DNA from: Pseudomonas sp. MIACH
GTDB lineage: Bacteria > Pseudomonadota > Gammaproteobacteria > Pseudomonadales > Pseudomonadaceae
NCBI RefSeq assembly: GCF_001269925.1
Contig: NZ_LHVO01000051.1
Coordinates: forward strand, 1-64,000
Length of the DNA stretch: 64,000 nt
Direction: 5' to 3'
The notes below the pieces were generated by a model, which worked only from the letters and a program-made list of their open reading frames with translations, did no database searches and was not told where the DNA came from. The translations under genes were made by a program, and so were the position numbers. Positions 33,898 through 42,662 of the stretch are shown here, one piece after another. The first letter of the stretch is position 1, and the number at the start of each line of letters is the position of its first letter.

Positions 33898-35367
33898 ATG
33901 CTGCGTATCAGCCAAGAAGCTCTGACATTCGACGACATTCTCCTAGTGCCCGGTTATTCCGAGGTGCTTCCTAACGAAGTCAGTCTCAAGACCCGCCTAA
34001 CCCGTGGCATCGAGCTGAATATTCCCCTGGTTTCCGCTGCCATGGACACCGTCACCGAAGCCCGTTTGGCAATCGCCATGGCTCAGGAAGGCGGCATCGG
34101 CATCATCCACAAGAACATGACCATCGAGCAGCAAGCTGCCGAAGTGCGCAAGGTCAAGCGTTACGAAGCCGGTGTGGTGAAAGATCCGATCACCATCGAA
34201 GCCGACGCTACCGTGCGTGATCTGTTCGACCTGACCCGCCTGCACAACATCTCCGGCGTTCCAGTACTGCACGATGGCGACCTGGTCGGCATCGTCACTT
34301 CCCGTGACGTGCGTTTCGAGAACCGTCTTGAAGTCACCGTCCGCGAAGTGATGACGCCTAAAGAGCGCCTCGTGACTGTCAAGGAAGGCGCCGACAAGAA
34401 CGATGTGCGCGAACTGCTGCACAAGCACCGCATCGAGCGCGTGCTGATCGTCGACGACAAATTCGCCCTCAAAGGCATGATGACCGTCAATGACATCGAA
34501 AAAGCCAAGGCTTACCCGCTGGCCAGCAAGGATGACCAAGGTCGTCTGCGCGTCGGCGCTGCGGTCGGTACCGGCAAAGACACTGGCGACCGCGTAGCGG
34601 CCCTGGTCGCTGCCGGCGTTGACGTGGTAGTGGTCGACACTGCCCACGGTCACTCCAAAGGCGTGATCGACCGCGTTCGCTGGGTCAAGCAGAACTTCCC
34701 TGACGTGCAGGTGATCGGCGGCAACATTGCCACCGGCGCTGCCGCCAAGGCCCTGGCCGAAGCCGGTGCCGATGCGGTCAAGGTCGGTATCGGCCCTGGC
34801 TCGATCTGCACCACGCGTATCGTTGCCGGTGTGGGCGTGCCGCAAATCAGCGCCATCGCCAACGTCGCTGCTGCCCTTGAAGGCACCGGCGTGCCGTTGA
34901 TCGCTGACGGCGGCATCCGTTTCTCCGGTGACCTGTCCAAGGCCATCGTTGCCGGTGCTTCCTGCGTGATGATGGGCTCGATGTTCGCCGGTACTGAAGA
35001 AGCGCCGGGCGAGATCGAACTGTTCCAGGGTCGTTCCTACAAGGCTTACCGCGGCATGGGTTCGCTGGGCGCCATGTCCCAGGCGCAAGGCTCTTCCGAC
35101 CGTTACTTCCAGGACTCCTCGGCAGGCGCCGAGAAGCTCGTACCGGAAGGCATCGAAGGCCGTGTGCCGTACAAGGGCACCCTGAGCGCCATTATCCATC
35201 AACTGATGGGCGGCCTGCGTTCCTCGATGGGCTACACCGGCAGCGCCGACATCGAAGAAATGCGCACCAAGCCAGAGTTCGTACGGATCACCGGCGCCGG
35301 CATGGCTGAATCCCATGTCCACGACGTGCAGATCACCAAGGAAGCGCCAAACTACCGCGTAGGTTGA
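33898..35367 (+). CDS. guaB: Inosine-5'-monophosphate dehydrogenase
   Basis: GuaB oxidises IMP to XMP, the first step towards GMP. The 489-residue protein is a TIM barrel with two CBS domains inserted at about residues 93-205. The catalytic loop is 'GPGSICTTRIVAGVGVPQ' with Cys304, and the flap region contains 'RYFQ'. The frame is open upstream, but ATG 33898 gives the family N-terminus 'LRISQEALTFDDILLVP' and lies after the promoter. guaA follows. Confidence 0.98.
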   Translation: MLRISQEALTFDDILLVPGYSEVLPNEVSLKTRLTRGIELNIPLVSAAMDTVTEARLAIAMAQEGGIGIIHKNMTIEQQAAEVRKVKRYEAGVVKDPITIEADATVRDLFDLTRLHNISGVPVLHDGDLVGIVTSRDVRFENRLEVTVREVMTPKERLVTVKEGADKNDVRELLHKHRIERVLIVDDKFALKGMMTVNDIEKAKAYPLASKDDQGRLRVGAAVGTGKDTGDRVAALVAAGVDVVVVDTAHGHSKGVIDRVRWVKQNFPDVQVIGGNIATGAAAKALAEAGADAVKVGIGPGSICTTRIVAGVGVPQISAIANVAAALEGTGVPLIADGGIRFSGDLSKAIVAGASCVMMGSMFAGTEEAPGEIELFQGRSYKAYRGMGSLGAMSQAQGSSDRYFQDSSAGAEKLVPEGIEGRVPYKGTLSAIIHQLMGGLRSSMGYTGSADIEEMRTKPEFVRITGAGMAESHVHDVQITKEAPNYRVG

Positions 35368-35392
35368 GGCTTCCAGCAAAACGTTAAGTAAC

Positions 35393-35414
35393 CGGGGCTG
35401 TTCTTTCAGCCCCG
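35393..35414 (+). other. Hairpin between guaB and guaA
   Basis: A perfect 8-bp stem (CGGGGCTG / CAGCCCCG) with loop TTCTTT is followed by AGTTGTTTCTG, a poor T run. It may be a partial terminator or a processing site that lowers guaA relative to guaB. Confidence 0.55.
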
Positions 35415-35448
35415 AGTTGTTTCTGATTCATTAGACGAGACTGACTTC

Positions 35449-37026
35449 ATGGCCCTCGACATTCACGCCCACCGCATCCTGATCCTCGACTTCGGTTCCC
35501 AGTACACCCAACTGATCGCCCGCCGCGTGCGTGAAATCGGCGTGTACTGCGAACTGCACCCGTTCGACATGGATGACGAAGCGATTCGCGAATTCGCACC
35601 GAAAGGCGTCATCCTCGCCGGTGGCCCCGAGTCCGTGCACGAAGCCAACAGCCCGCGTTGCCCGCAAGCCGTGTTCGACCTGGGTGTTCCTGTCTTTGGT
35701 ATCTGCTACGGCATGCAGACCATGGCCGAGCAACTGGGCGGCAAGGTTGAAGGTTCCGAACTGCGTGAATTCGGTTATGCCCGTGTCGACGTGGTCGGCA
35801 AGAGCCGCCTGCTGGACGGCATCGAAGACCACGTCGACGCCGACGGCCTGTTTGGCCTCGATGTATGGATGAGCCACGGTGACAAGGTCACCAGGATGCC
35901 GGAAGACTTCCACATCCTGGCCAGCACCCCAAGCTGCCCGATCGCCGGCATGTTCAGCGACGAGCGTCGTTACTACGGCGTGCAGTTCCACCCGGAAGTG
36001 ACCCACACCAAGCAAGGCGGGCGCATCCTGTCGCGCTTCATCCTCGACATCTGCGAGTGTGAAGCCCTGTGGACCCCGTCGAAAATCGCTGAAGACGCCA
36101 TCGCCAACGTGCGCGCCCAGGTCGGCACCGACAACGTCCTGCTCGGCCTGTCCGGCGGCGTTGACTCCTCCGTGGTCGCGGCATTGCTGCACAAGGCCAT
36201 TGGCGACCAGCTGACCTGCGTGTTCGTCGACAACGGCCTGCTGCGCCTGCACGAAGGCGAGCAAGTGATGGCCATGTTCGCCGAGAACATGGGCGTCAAG
36301 GTGATCCGCGCCAACGCCGAAGAACAGTTCCTGAACAACCTGGCCGGCGAGTCCGACCCGGAGAAGAAGCGCAAGATCATCGGTCGTACCTTCATCGACG
36401 TATTCGATGCCCAGTCCAACAAACTGGACAACATCAAGTACCTCGCCCAGGGCACCATCTACCCCGACGTGATCGAGTCGGCCGGCGCCAAGAGCGGCAA
36501 GGCCCACGTGATCAAGTCCCACCACAACGTGGGTGGCCTGCCTGAGGAGATGAACCTCAAGCTGGTAGAACCACTGCGCGAACTGTTCAAGGACGAAGTC
36601 CGCCGTCTGGGCCTGGAACTGGGCCTGCCGTACGACATGGTCTACCGCCACCCATTCCCAGGCCCGGGCCTGGGCGTGCGCATCCTCGGTGAAGTGAAGA
36701 AGGAATACGCCGACCTGCTGCGTCGTGCCGACCACATCTTCATTGAAGAACTGCGCAAGGCCGACTGGTACCACAAAGTCAGCCAGGCTTTCGTGGTGTT
36801 CCAACCGGTGAAATCGGTTGGCGTGGTCGGCGACGGCCGTCGTTACGCCTGGGTCGTGGCCCTGCGTGCCGTAGAGACCATCGACTTCATGACTGCCCGT
36901 TGGGCGCACCTGCCGTACGAACTGCTGGAAACCGTCAGCGGCCGTATCATCAATGAGATCGAAGGTATTTCGCGCGTTACTTATGACGTGTCGAGCAAGC
37001 CGCCGGCGACGATTGAGTGGGAATAA
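35449..37026 (+). CDS. guaA: GMP synthase (glutamine-hydrolysing)
   Basis: GuaA converts XMP to GMP with ammonia released from glutamine. The 525-residue protein has an N-terminal class I amidotransferase with Cys86 in 'GICYGMQTM' and the 'FHPEVTHT' histidine. The ATP pyrophosphatase P-loop is 'LSGGVDSSV' (from residue 234), and the C-terminal dimerisation domain ends 'PPATIEWE'. The 3' end of guaA is a known integration target of mobile elements, and accessory genes do begin here, but no duplicated end was found. Confidence 0.98.
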   Translation: MALDIHAHRILILDFGSQYTQLIARRVREIGVYCELHPFDMDDEAIREFAPKGVILAGGPESVHEANSPRCPQAVFDLGVPVFGICYGMQTMAEQLGGKVEGSELREFGYARVDVVGKSRLLDGIEDHVDADGLFGLDVWMSHGDKVTRMPEDFHILASTPSCPIAGMFSDERRYYGVQFHPEVTHTKQGGRILSRFILDICECEALWTPSKIAEDAIANVRAQVGTDNVLLGLSGGVDSSVVAALLHKAIGDQLTCVFVDNGLLRLHEGEQVMAMFAENMGVKVIRANAEEQFLNNLAGESDPEKKRKIIGRTFIDVFDAQSNKLDNIKYLAQGTIYPDVIESAGAKSGKAHVIKSHHNVGGLPEEMNLKLVEPLRELFKDEVRRLGLELGLPYDMVYRHPFPGPGLGVRILGEVKKEYADLLRRADHIFIEELRKADWYHKVSQAFVVFQPVKSVGVVGDGRRYAWVVALRAVETIDFMTARWAHLPYELLETVSGRIINEIEGISRVTYDVSSKPPATIEWE

Positions 37027-37059
37027 GCAACCCCGGTCGTAAGGCCTGCGTTGAATCCT

Positions 37060-37088
37060 AAAAAACCTGGCCTCGGCCAGGTTTTTTA
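37060..37088. terminator. Terminator between guaA and the convergent toxin-like gene
   Basis: The stem AAAAACCTGGC / GCCAGGTTTTT with loop CTCG is flanked by A on the left and T on the right, so it can serve both convergent genes. Confidence 0.9.
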
Positions 37089-37095
37089 TTGCCTG

Positions 37096-40000
37096 TTAAA
37101 CGGGAAGCCGGCTTTGCAGGCTCATGCCCATATTGGTAAGGGCGCTGGAGAGTCTTTCCAGAGTGGGGAAGTGCACCTCATGCACGCCTGCCCAGGCGGG
37201 GCGGTCGATGTAAAAACTGCCATCGGCCAGCCGATTGATGGGCGTGGTGACGATCCCCATGGCGCGGCTGTGATGCAGCAGGGTATAGCGGCCCTGGCTT
37301 GCGTCGATCAGGTACATGCCCTTGCGCGTCAGCAGTCGCTGCTGTTGCTCCAGCGTGCGGTGTACCCGCGGGGCCTCCACTTGCACCTGCAGGTCGGCAT
37401 GAAAGATATCGAAGCTGTCGCTGACGTCTTGATCGGAGGGGGCGCTGTCGCGATCAATGGCGATGCCGGGGTCCAGGCGTACCTCGTTGCCTTGCCCAGG
37501 TAGCACCTCTTCGATGCGCAACCCGATGCCACCTTCCAGTTCACTGATCCCGGCGAAACCCTTGAAGGTGTTGATGTTCCTTGCGCCGGTCAGCACCAGC
37601 CATTTACCGCCACCATTCAGGGCCCTGTCGGCCTGGATAACGCTATGGGTGAGATAATTGCTCATCGCCTGTTCTGAAAGGTCGGCGATAGGGCTGGGGT
37701 ATATGGAGTGAGCCGCGCAGTCGGTGGCCTGCACGCGTATGCCGTTGGCCCTGGCGGTCTTGATCAGTTCCAGTTCGTTGAATTGCCCGGATGGATCGGT
37801 GCCCAGCTTGCCAAGGTAGCTTTCCAGGTCCTCGGACATCTCACCGGTCTGGAAGTAGCGATTCAGATCATCCTGGGCGAAATCGTTGAGCAGGCGGCGC
37901 ATGTACAGGGTTTTTACGCCCTTGCGCGCGAAGACGGGCATGTTTTCGATCACCAGGCGGGTGCTGGTGACGCGGTCCAGGGTTTCACCGATGACGTAGC
38001 CCGGCAGGTCTTCGGGCAGGCGTTCGAGAGCGTCGGCGAATGGTGTGGCAGGCTCAAACGCCGGGATATCCGGGCGAGGGGGCAAGCGGGCCCAGGACAG
38101 TTCGTTGTAAAAGTCTTGCGCCGATTGCAGCAGCCTGCGGTGGGTGTCGCCGTAGTAGTAGTAGTTGAAGCGGTCTATGCGGCCGAACCGAGTGTGAACG
38201 TGGGTTTCGGTGAGCCCCATTGCCCAGCGTTTTGTTTCCGCACGGGTCGAGGGTGGGGTATCGAAAGGTGTGGTGACCCTGCGCACTGGGTTGGTCGGCG
38301 CAATCCTGGGTTGCGGTGGAGGCGTGAGAGGTGAGGGCGCTGTTCCCCTCGCGGCTTTACTGGAGTTACCACCGCCGCCCTTCAGGCCTTTGCCGGCGTA
38401 AACTCGTTGCCATTGGTTGAACTCGTCCAGGCGCACCGGCAGCGAGCCGTAGAAACTGTGGGGGTTGTTAGGGTCGACAATGGCCCAATAACCCCTGCCG
38501 TTGGGATCGCCTTCGTAGCGCACGTAATACGCCTCATCGTTCAGCAGGATGGCATGTTGTGGCATGCCGTCGGAGGTCCTGAGGGAATACACCTGGTGAA
38601 ACTTTCCGGGAGCCGTGTTGAGGGTTTCGCCCTCCAGTATCAGGTTGGTCTGGTAGGCAAGGGGCACCACCGGTTCAGGCACTGCGGGTGTGACAACCGG
38701 TACCTGGGTTTCAACCGCCACGGTATCGGCCGCTTCGGCGATGTCGGGCACAACCCCATCGGCTTTCAGCAGCGCCAGGTTAAACAGCGTGTCGATGGCA
38801 CTGAGAATCGCACCCAGCTCCCCGGCTCGGCGTTCGGCCAGGGTTTTGCCGTTGATCGCCTGGTCGATATTCAGGCCTAGATTGGCCACGCTGGCGCCTA
38901 CCACCACCAGGGCCACCGGCCAGCCGGCCACCGCCATCGGGCCGAAGGTTTTGCCAAAGGCGTTCAGGTAGCCGATCCAGAGTTTCTTGCGCAGGTCGCC
39001 ATTGCTGCGCAGGGCGAAGTCGGCATCGTTGTGCATGCGCGCCTGGCTCGATTGTGCCAGCCAGGTGAAGGCATCGTGTTCGAGGGTGTGGTCGGTCTGA
39101 TTGATCAGGTGGTGGTCCCAGGTGCCCCAGTCGATAAACAGCTGGTCGAGTTGGTGGCACAAGCCCTTGTCCACCCAGTCCGGCGGCAGGGTGCCCGCCA
39201 GGGCCTGGGCGCTGCGGTAGATCAGCACGGGGGTGAGCAGCATCTGCTTCCAGGTGACGGCGTCGGTGTCGTCCTGTTGGACCTGGGCCGACAGCGGGAA
39301 GTGGGCCATGAAGCGGGCGCGGTTATCCGCATGGTTGGTCTGGTTCAGCAGCCAGAAATGCAGGTCGGCGGGGGTCTCGAAACCATAGAAGGTCTGGGAC
39401 TCGCCTGGCACATAGAGGATTTGCCGGCCATCGCCGTCGATGATGCGCAGGATATCCGTGGCGATATGCCCACCGATATCCAGCGCCGCCACACGCAGTC
39501 CGTCGGCGGAAGTGACCTTGGCTTGCAGGTTGGACAGGCTTGGGGGCCAGGACAGGTTGCTGGCGAGGGCTTGCAGCACCGTGTGCAACTGGGGCTCGGT
39601 GAGGTGCCCGGCCTGTCGCGCCTGCAGGGCCTGGGCCAGGCAGTTGACTTTGGCCAGGGTGCGGAAGTCGTCGAAGTGGGCGCTCCAGAACTTCTCCATG
39701 CGGGTGGTATAGCGGTCGCTGAAATCGATGCTCCAGAAGTCGTTGAGCACCGCGCTGGCGGACAGCTGCACTTCGTTGTGTCGATCGAATAACCGTGCTT
39801 CGGCACCCTCGCGATAAAAACCACCGTCGCCATCGAGCAAGTCGGCATTGTCCTGGTCGTGCACCTCGAAGCGGTGAATGACCAACTGCGTCAGCGTCAT
39901 CGACTGCTGGGGTTTTTGGTTGTGGCTCCAGCCGGTAAAGGTCGCAGGGTCACCGATGCCACTGTCGAAGCGGTGCCAGTAGACATGATCGGGATCCAGG

Positions 40001-40140
40001 TCTGGCAGGCCATGCTTGGTCAGAATCTCACGCGCAGCCTTGATCGCCATCGTCTGCATATTCGGACAGGCATCCAGCACCACAGGGGCCAGGGCGCGGA
40101 GTTTTTGCTGGGCGGCGGGGGAGGTGTCGGTCAGCGGCAT
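37096..40140 (-). CDS. Toxin-like protein with degenerate TIKI/ChaN-like domain
   Basis: This 1014-residue protein resembles the dermonecrotic-toxin-like, membrane-targeted effector proteins found in pseudomonads. The N-terminal half is mostly helical. A hydrophobic stretch follows at about 400-470 ('GPMAVAGWPVALVVVGASVA'), then a beta-rich segment ('YWAIVDPNNPHSFYGSLPV') and a Gly/Pro-rich linker. Residues about 700-870 resemble the TIKI/TraB/ChaN/Pasteurella-toxin fold, but the two GxxH motifs are changed to GETL (718-721) and GARN (852-855), so it is probably not catalytic. The C-terminal tail is similar to that of the 1912-residue protein at 54790. AAGGAG precedes the ATG. No immunity or secretion gene is adjacent. 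Confidence 0.75.
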   Translation of the reverse strand: MPLTDTSPAAQQKLRALAPVVLDACPNMQTMAIKAAREILTKHGLPDLDPDHVYWHRFDSGIGDPATFTGWSHNQKPQQSMTLTQLVIHRFEVHDQDNADLLDGDGGFYREGAEARLFDRHNEVQLSASAVLNDFWSIDFSDRYTTRMEKFWSAHFDDFRTLAKVNCLAQALQARQAGHLTEPQLHTVLQALASNLSWPPSLSNLQAKVTSADGLRVAALDIGGHIATDILRIIDGDGRQILYVPGESQTFYGFETPADLHFWLLNQTNHADNRARFMAHFPLSAQVQQDDTDAVTWKQMLLTPVLIYRSAQALAGTLPPDWVDKGLCHQLDQLFIDWGTWDHHLINQTDHTLEHDAFTWLAQSSQARMHNDADFALRSNGDLRKKLWIGYLNAFGKTFGPMAVAGWPVALVVVGASVANLGLNIDQAINGKTLAERRAGELGAILSAIDTLFNLALLKADGVVPDIAEAADTVAVETQVPVVTPAVPEPVVPLAYQTNLILEGETLNTAPGKFHQVYSLRTSDGMPQHAILLNDEAYYVRYEGDPNGRGYWAIVDPNNPHSFYGSLPVRLDEFNQWQRVYAGKGLKGGGGNSSKAARGTAPSPLTPPPQPRIAPTNPVRRVTTPFDTPPSTRAETKRWAMGLTETHVHTRFGRIDRFNYYYYGDTHRRLLQSAQDFYNELSWARLPPRPDIPAFEPATPFADALERLPEDLPGYVIGETLDRVTSTRLVIENMPVFARKGVKTLYMRRLLNDFAQDDLNRYFQTGEMSEDLESYLGKLGTDPSGQFNELELIKTARANGIRVQATDCAAHSIYPSPIADLSEQAMSNYLTHSVIQADRALNGGGKWLVLTGARNINTFKGFAGISELEGGIGLRIEEVLPGQGNEVRLDPGIAIDRDSAPSDQDVSDSFDIFHADLQVQVEAPRVHRTLEQQQRLLTRKGMYLIDASQGRYTLLHHSRAMGIVTTPINRLADGSFYIDRPAWAGVHEVHFPTLERLSSALTNMGMSLQSRLPV

Positions 40141-40205
40141 GTTGCTCTCCTTGAAGGGGGAGAGCCGAGCATGCCAAGCGCTTCAGAGGGACAGCGGGTA
40201 GATAA

Positions 40206-40910
40206 TTAACGCCTGGCGATATCGGAGAAGTAAAACTTATCCAACGTGTGCCGCGACTCGGTGTACTCGAACTGCCGCCCATCCTGCAAAAACGTCTGGT
40301 TGCTCACCACGATCACATGGCTTTGGCCGTCGAGGTCCAGGTGTGCCTGGTCGTCCTTGCTGCGGGGCAGCGCTTCGATGGTGCGCTGGGCGTAGCTGAT
40401 CTGCAGTTGCAGGGTCTGCTCGATGAAGGCGTAGATCGACTGTTCGGCAATCGCCTGGTCCAGACCGGGGATCAGGTCGGCGACGAAGTGGTTGATGTCG
40501 AGGATCACCCGTTTGCCGCCGATGCGCCGTACCCGTTTGATGCGCGTGATGAGGCTGCCGGGCTCGGCTTCGATGTGTTGCAACAGCGGGCCTTCCAGCG
40601 GGAACTGGGTGAATTCGACCACTTCGGTACGTACGTCATCGCCCAGGTCGGCGTGGGTTTCGTGGAAGCTGACGATGCCACCGAGTTGGAACTCGATCGG
40701 GTTGGGCGAGAGCACGAAGGTGCCCTTGCCGTGGATCTTTTGCGCGAACCCACGCTCCTGCAACTGCTCGATGGCGCGACGCACGGTGCCGCGGCTGGCC
40801 TGGTAGCTGTCCATCAATTCGGTTTCGGAGGGCAGGCGCGTGCCGCGTTGCAGGCGTTCGGTGGTGATGCTGGCAAGCAGATCGGTATAGATCTGGTTGT
40901 ATTTGCTCAT
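40206..40910 (-). CDS. treR: Trehalose operon repressor TreR
   Basis: TreR is a GntR/HutC-type repressor that normally responds to trehalose-6-phosphate. The 234-residue protein has the winged helix ('RLPSETELMDSYQASRGTVR', 25-44) and a UTRA effector domain. It is divergent from treP, and two palindromes in the shared 239-base gap are its likely binding sites. Its place at the head of the tre genes supports the name. Confidence 0.92.
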   Translation of the reverse strand: MSKYNQIYTDLLASITTERLQRGTRLPSETELMDSYQASRGTVRRAIEQLQERGFAQKIHGKGTFVLSPNPIEFQLGGIVSFHETHADLGDDVRTEVVEFTQFPLEGPLLQHIEAEPGSLITRIKRVRRIGGKRVILDINHFVADLIPGLDQAIAEQSIYAFIEQTLQLQISYAQRTIEALPRSKDDQAHLDLDGQSHVIVVSNQTFLQDGRQFEYTESRHTLDKFYFSDIARR

Positions 40911-41041
40911 GGATAGGGCTCTGTGCCGTGTTGGCGTTCAAGGCAGGAACCTTAGAGGCAGAGAGGGGGTTTGTCCATTAGACCCTTGGATTACTGCGGC
41001 TTGCAGCGGTGTGGTGTCCTACAGGAATTAAACAAATTGTA

Positions 41042-41083
41042 ACTCGTACAGACGAGTTATTGCTTTAACTCGTCTGTACGAGT
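41042..41083. promoter_or_regulatory. TreR operator: two palindromes forming one large inverted repeat
   Basis: ACTCGT-ACAG-ACGAGT (41042-41057) and ACTCGT-CTGT-ACGAGT (41068-41083) are each dyads. Together the 18-base arms ACTCGTACAGACGAGTTA and TAACTCGTCTGTACGAGT are exact reverse complements around TTGCTT. The dyad centres are 26 bases apart. A weak promoter (TTGCTT 41060, TACTTT 41083, spacing 17) may lie within them, which fits repression by blocking. Confidence 0.8.
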
Positions 41084-41149
41084 ACTTTTGGCTTCGGCGT
41101 GCTGCCAATGACTGCCCCCCAATAAAAAAAATCAAAGTGGAAACCAAGC

Positions 41150-42592
41150 ATGAGCCACGACTATTCGAACATTGCCCGCGAGATTCTTGAGCACCTCGGG
41201 GGCCGCGACAACCTTGAGCAAGCTGCCCACTGTGTGACCCGCCTGCGCCTGGCGCTCAAGGACCCGAGCCTGGTCAACAACAGCACGTTGAACCAGGTCG
41301 ATCTGGTCAAGGGCTCGTTCTTCACCGGCGGTTTGTTCCAGGTGGTGATCGGCCCTGGCGAAGTGGAAAAGGTCTACGCTGCCCTGCGCGAACAGACCGG
41401 CCTCGCCGCCGCCACCATCGCCGACGTGAAGAAGAAGGGCGCCGACAAGACCAATGCCATGCAGCGTCTGGTGCGGGTGTTCTCCGATGTGTTCATGCCG
41501 ATCCTGCCTGCGCTGATCATCGCCGGTCTGCTGATGGGCGTGAACAACCTGATGGGCGCCAAGGGCATGTTCATCGAGGGCCAGACGCTGCTGGAGGCGT
41601 ATCCGAACCTGGATGGCCTGTGGAGCCTGATCAACCTGATGGCCAACACCTCGTTCGTGTTCCTGCCGGCGTTGGTGGGCTGGTCGGCGGCCAAGCGTTT
41701 TGGTGGCAGTGAAATCCTCGGCATTGTGCTCGGCCTGATGCTGGTGCATCCCGATCTGCTCAACGCCTGGAACTACGGCAAGGCGGTCGCCGGGCTCGAC
41801 GGCCAGAGCCTGCCTTACTTCGATATTTTCGGTTGGTTCAAGATCGAGAAAGTCGGCTACCAGGGGCAGATCCTGCCGATCCTGATGGCGGCGTATGTGA
41901 TGAGCGTCATCGAGAAATGGCTGCGCGCTCGCGTGCCCAATGCCATTCAACTGCTGGTCGTGCCGATCACCACCATCGTCGTTACCGGCGTGCTGGCGTT
42001 GGCAATTATCGGCCCGGTGACCCGTCACCTCGGCATCCTGATTACCGAAGGCGTGGTCACCCTGTTTGACCTGGCGCCGATGGTCGGCGGCGCGATTTTC
42101 GGCCTGCTGTACGCGCCGCTGGTGATCACCGGCATGCACCACATGTTCCTCGCGGTGGACCTGCAATTGATCTCCACCCAGGGCGGCACGTTTATCTGGC
42201 CGATGATCGTCATGTCCAACCTGGCCCAGGGCAGCGCCGCGCTCGCGGTGTTCTACACCACCCGCAATGCGCGGGATAAAAGCATGGCTTCGACTTCGGC
42301 GATTTCCGCGTACTTCGGTATCACTGAGCCGGCGATGTTCGGGGTGAACCTGCGCTTCAAGTTTCCGTTTTATGCGGCCCTGGTGGGCTCGGCGCTGGGC
42401 AGCATTTTCCTGTCGCTGAACAAGGTGCAGGCCTCGGCCATCGGGGTGGGTGGCTTGCCTGGGTTTATTTCGATCGTGCCGAGTGCCATTCCGATGTTTG
42501 TGATTGGGATGGTGGTCGCGATGGTGGTGCCGTTTGTTCTGACCTGTGCGTTGAGCGTGAAGATTGTTCGGCCGGGTTATCGCGTCGCCTGA
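41150..42592 (+). CDS. treP: Trehalose-specific PTS enzyme EIIBC
   Basis: TreP imports trehalose through the inner membrane and phosphorylates it to trehalose-6-phosphate. The 480-residue protein has an N-terminal EIIB domain with the phosphorylated Cys28 in 'AAHCVTRLRLAL', then an EIIC membrane domain with about ten helices and 'ITGMHHMFLAVD' and 'GITEPAMFGVN' motifs. It lacks an EIIA domain; the EIIA of the fusion protein at 45756 should provide phosphate. It follows the TreR operator and is the first gene of the tre operon. Confidence 0.94.
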   Translation: MSHDYSNIAREILEHLGGRDNLEQAAHCVTRLRLALKDPSLVNNSTLNQVDLVKGSFFTGGLFQVVIGPGEVEKVYAALREQTGLAAATIADVKKKGADKTNAMQRLVRVFSDVFMPILPALIIAGLLMGVNNLMGAKGMFIEGQTLLEAYPNLDGLWSLINLMANTSFVFLPALVGWSAAKRFGGSEILGIVLGLMLVHPDLLNAWNYGKAVAGLDGQSLPYFDIFGWFKIEKVGYQGQILPILMAAYVMSVIEKWLRARVPNAIQLLVVPITTIVVTGVLALAIIGPVTRHLGILITEGVVTLFDLAPMVGGAIFGLLYAPLVITGMHHMFLAVDLQLISTQGGTFIWPMIVMSNLAQGSAALAVFYTTRNARDKSMASTSAISAYFGITEPAMFGVNLRFKFPFYAALVGSALGSIFLSLNKVQASAIGVGGLPGFISIVPSAIPMFVIGMVVAMVVPFVLTCALSVKIVRPGYRVA

Positions 42593-42595
42593 TCG

Positions 42596-42626
42596 ACCGC
42601 TATCGGGGGCAAGCCCCCTCCCACAT
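42596..42626. repeat. REP-like palindrome between treP and treC
   Basis: The segment reads 'gaccgctatcgggggcaag' followed by 'ccccctcccacatt', with GGGGGC / GCCCCC pairing. It is a full single copy of the family also seen in part at 27081 and 48695. Confidence 0.75.
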
Positions 42627-42662
42627 TTGACCGCGCTCACAATTCTACTGAAGGAGCCCACC

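Noticed and set aside
36990..37026. An attachment site of an integrative element at the guaA 3' end
   Set aside because: guaA ends are common targets, but no second copy of the guaA end was seen downstream and no integrase gene is present in the window.
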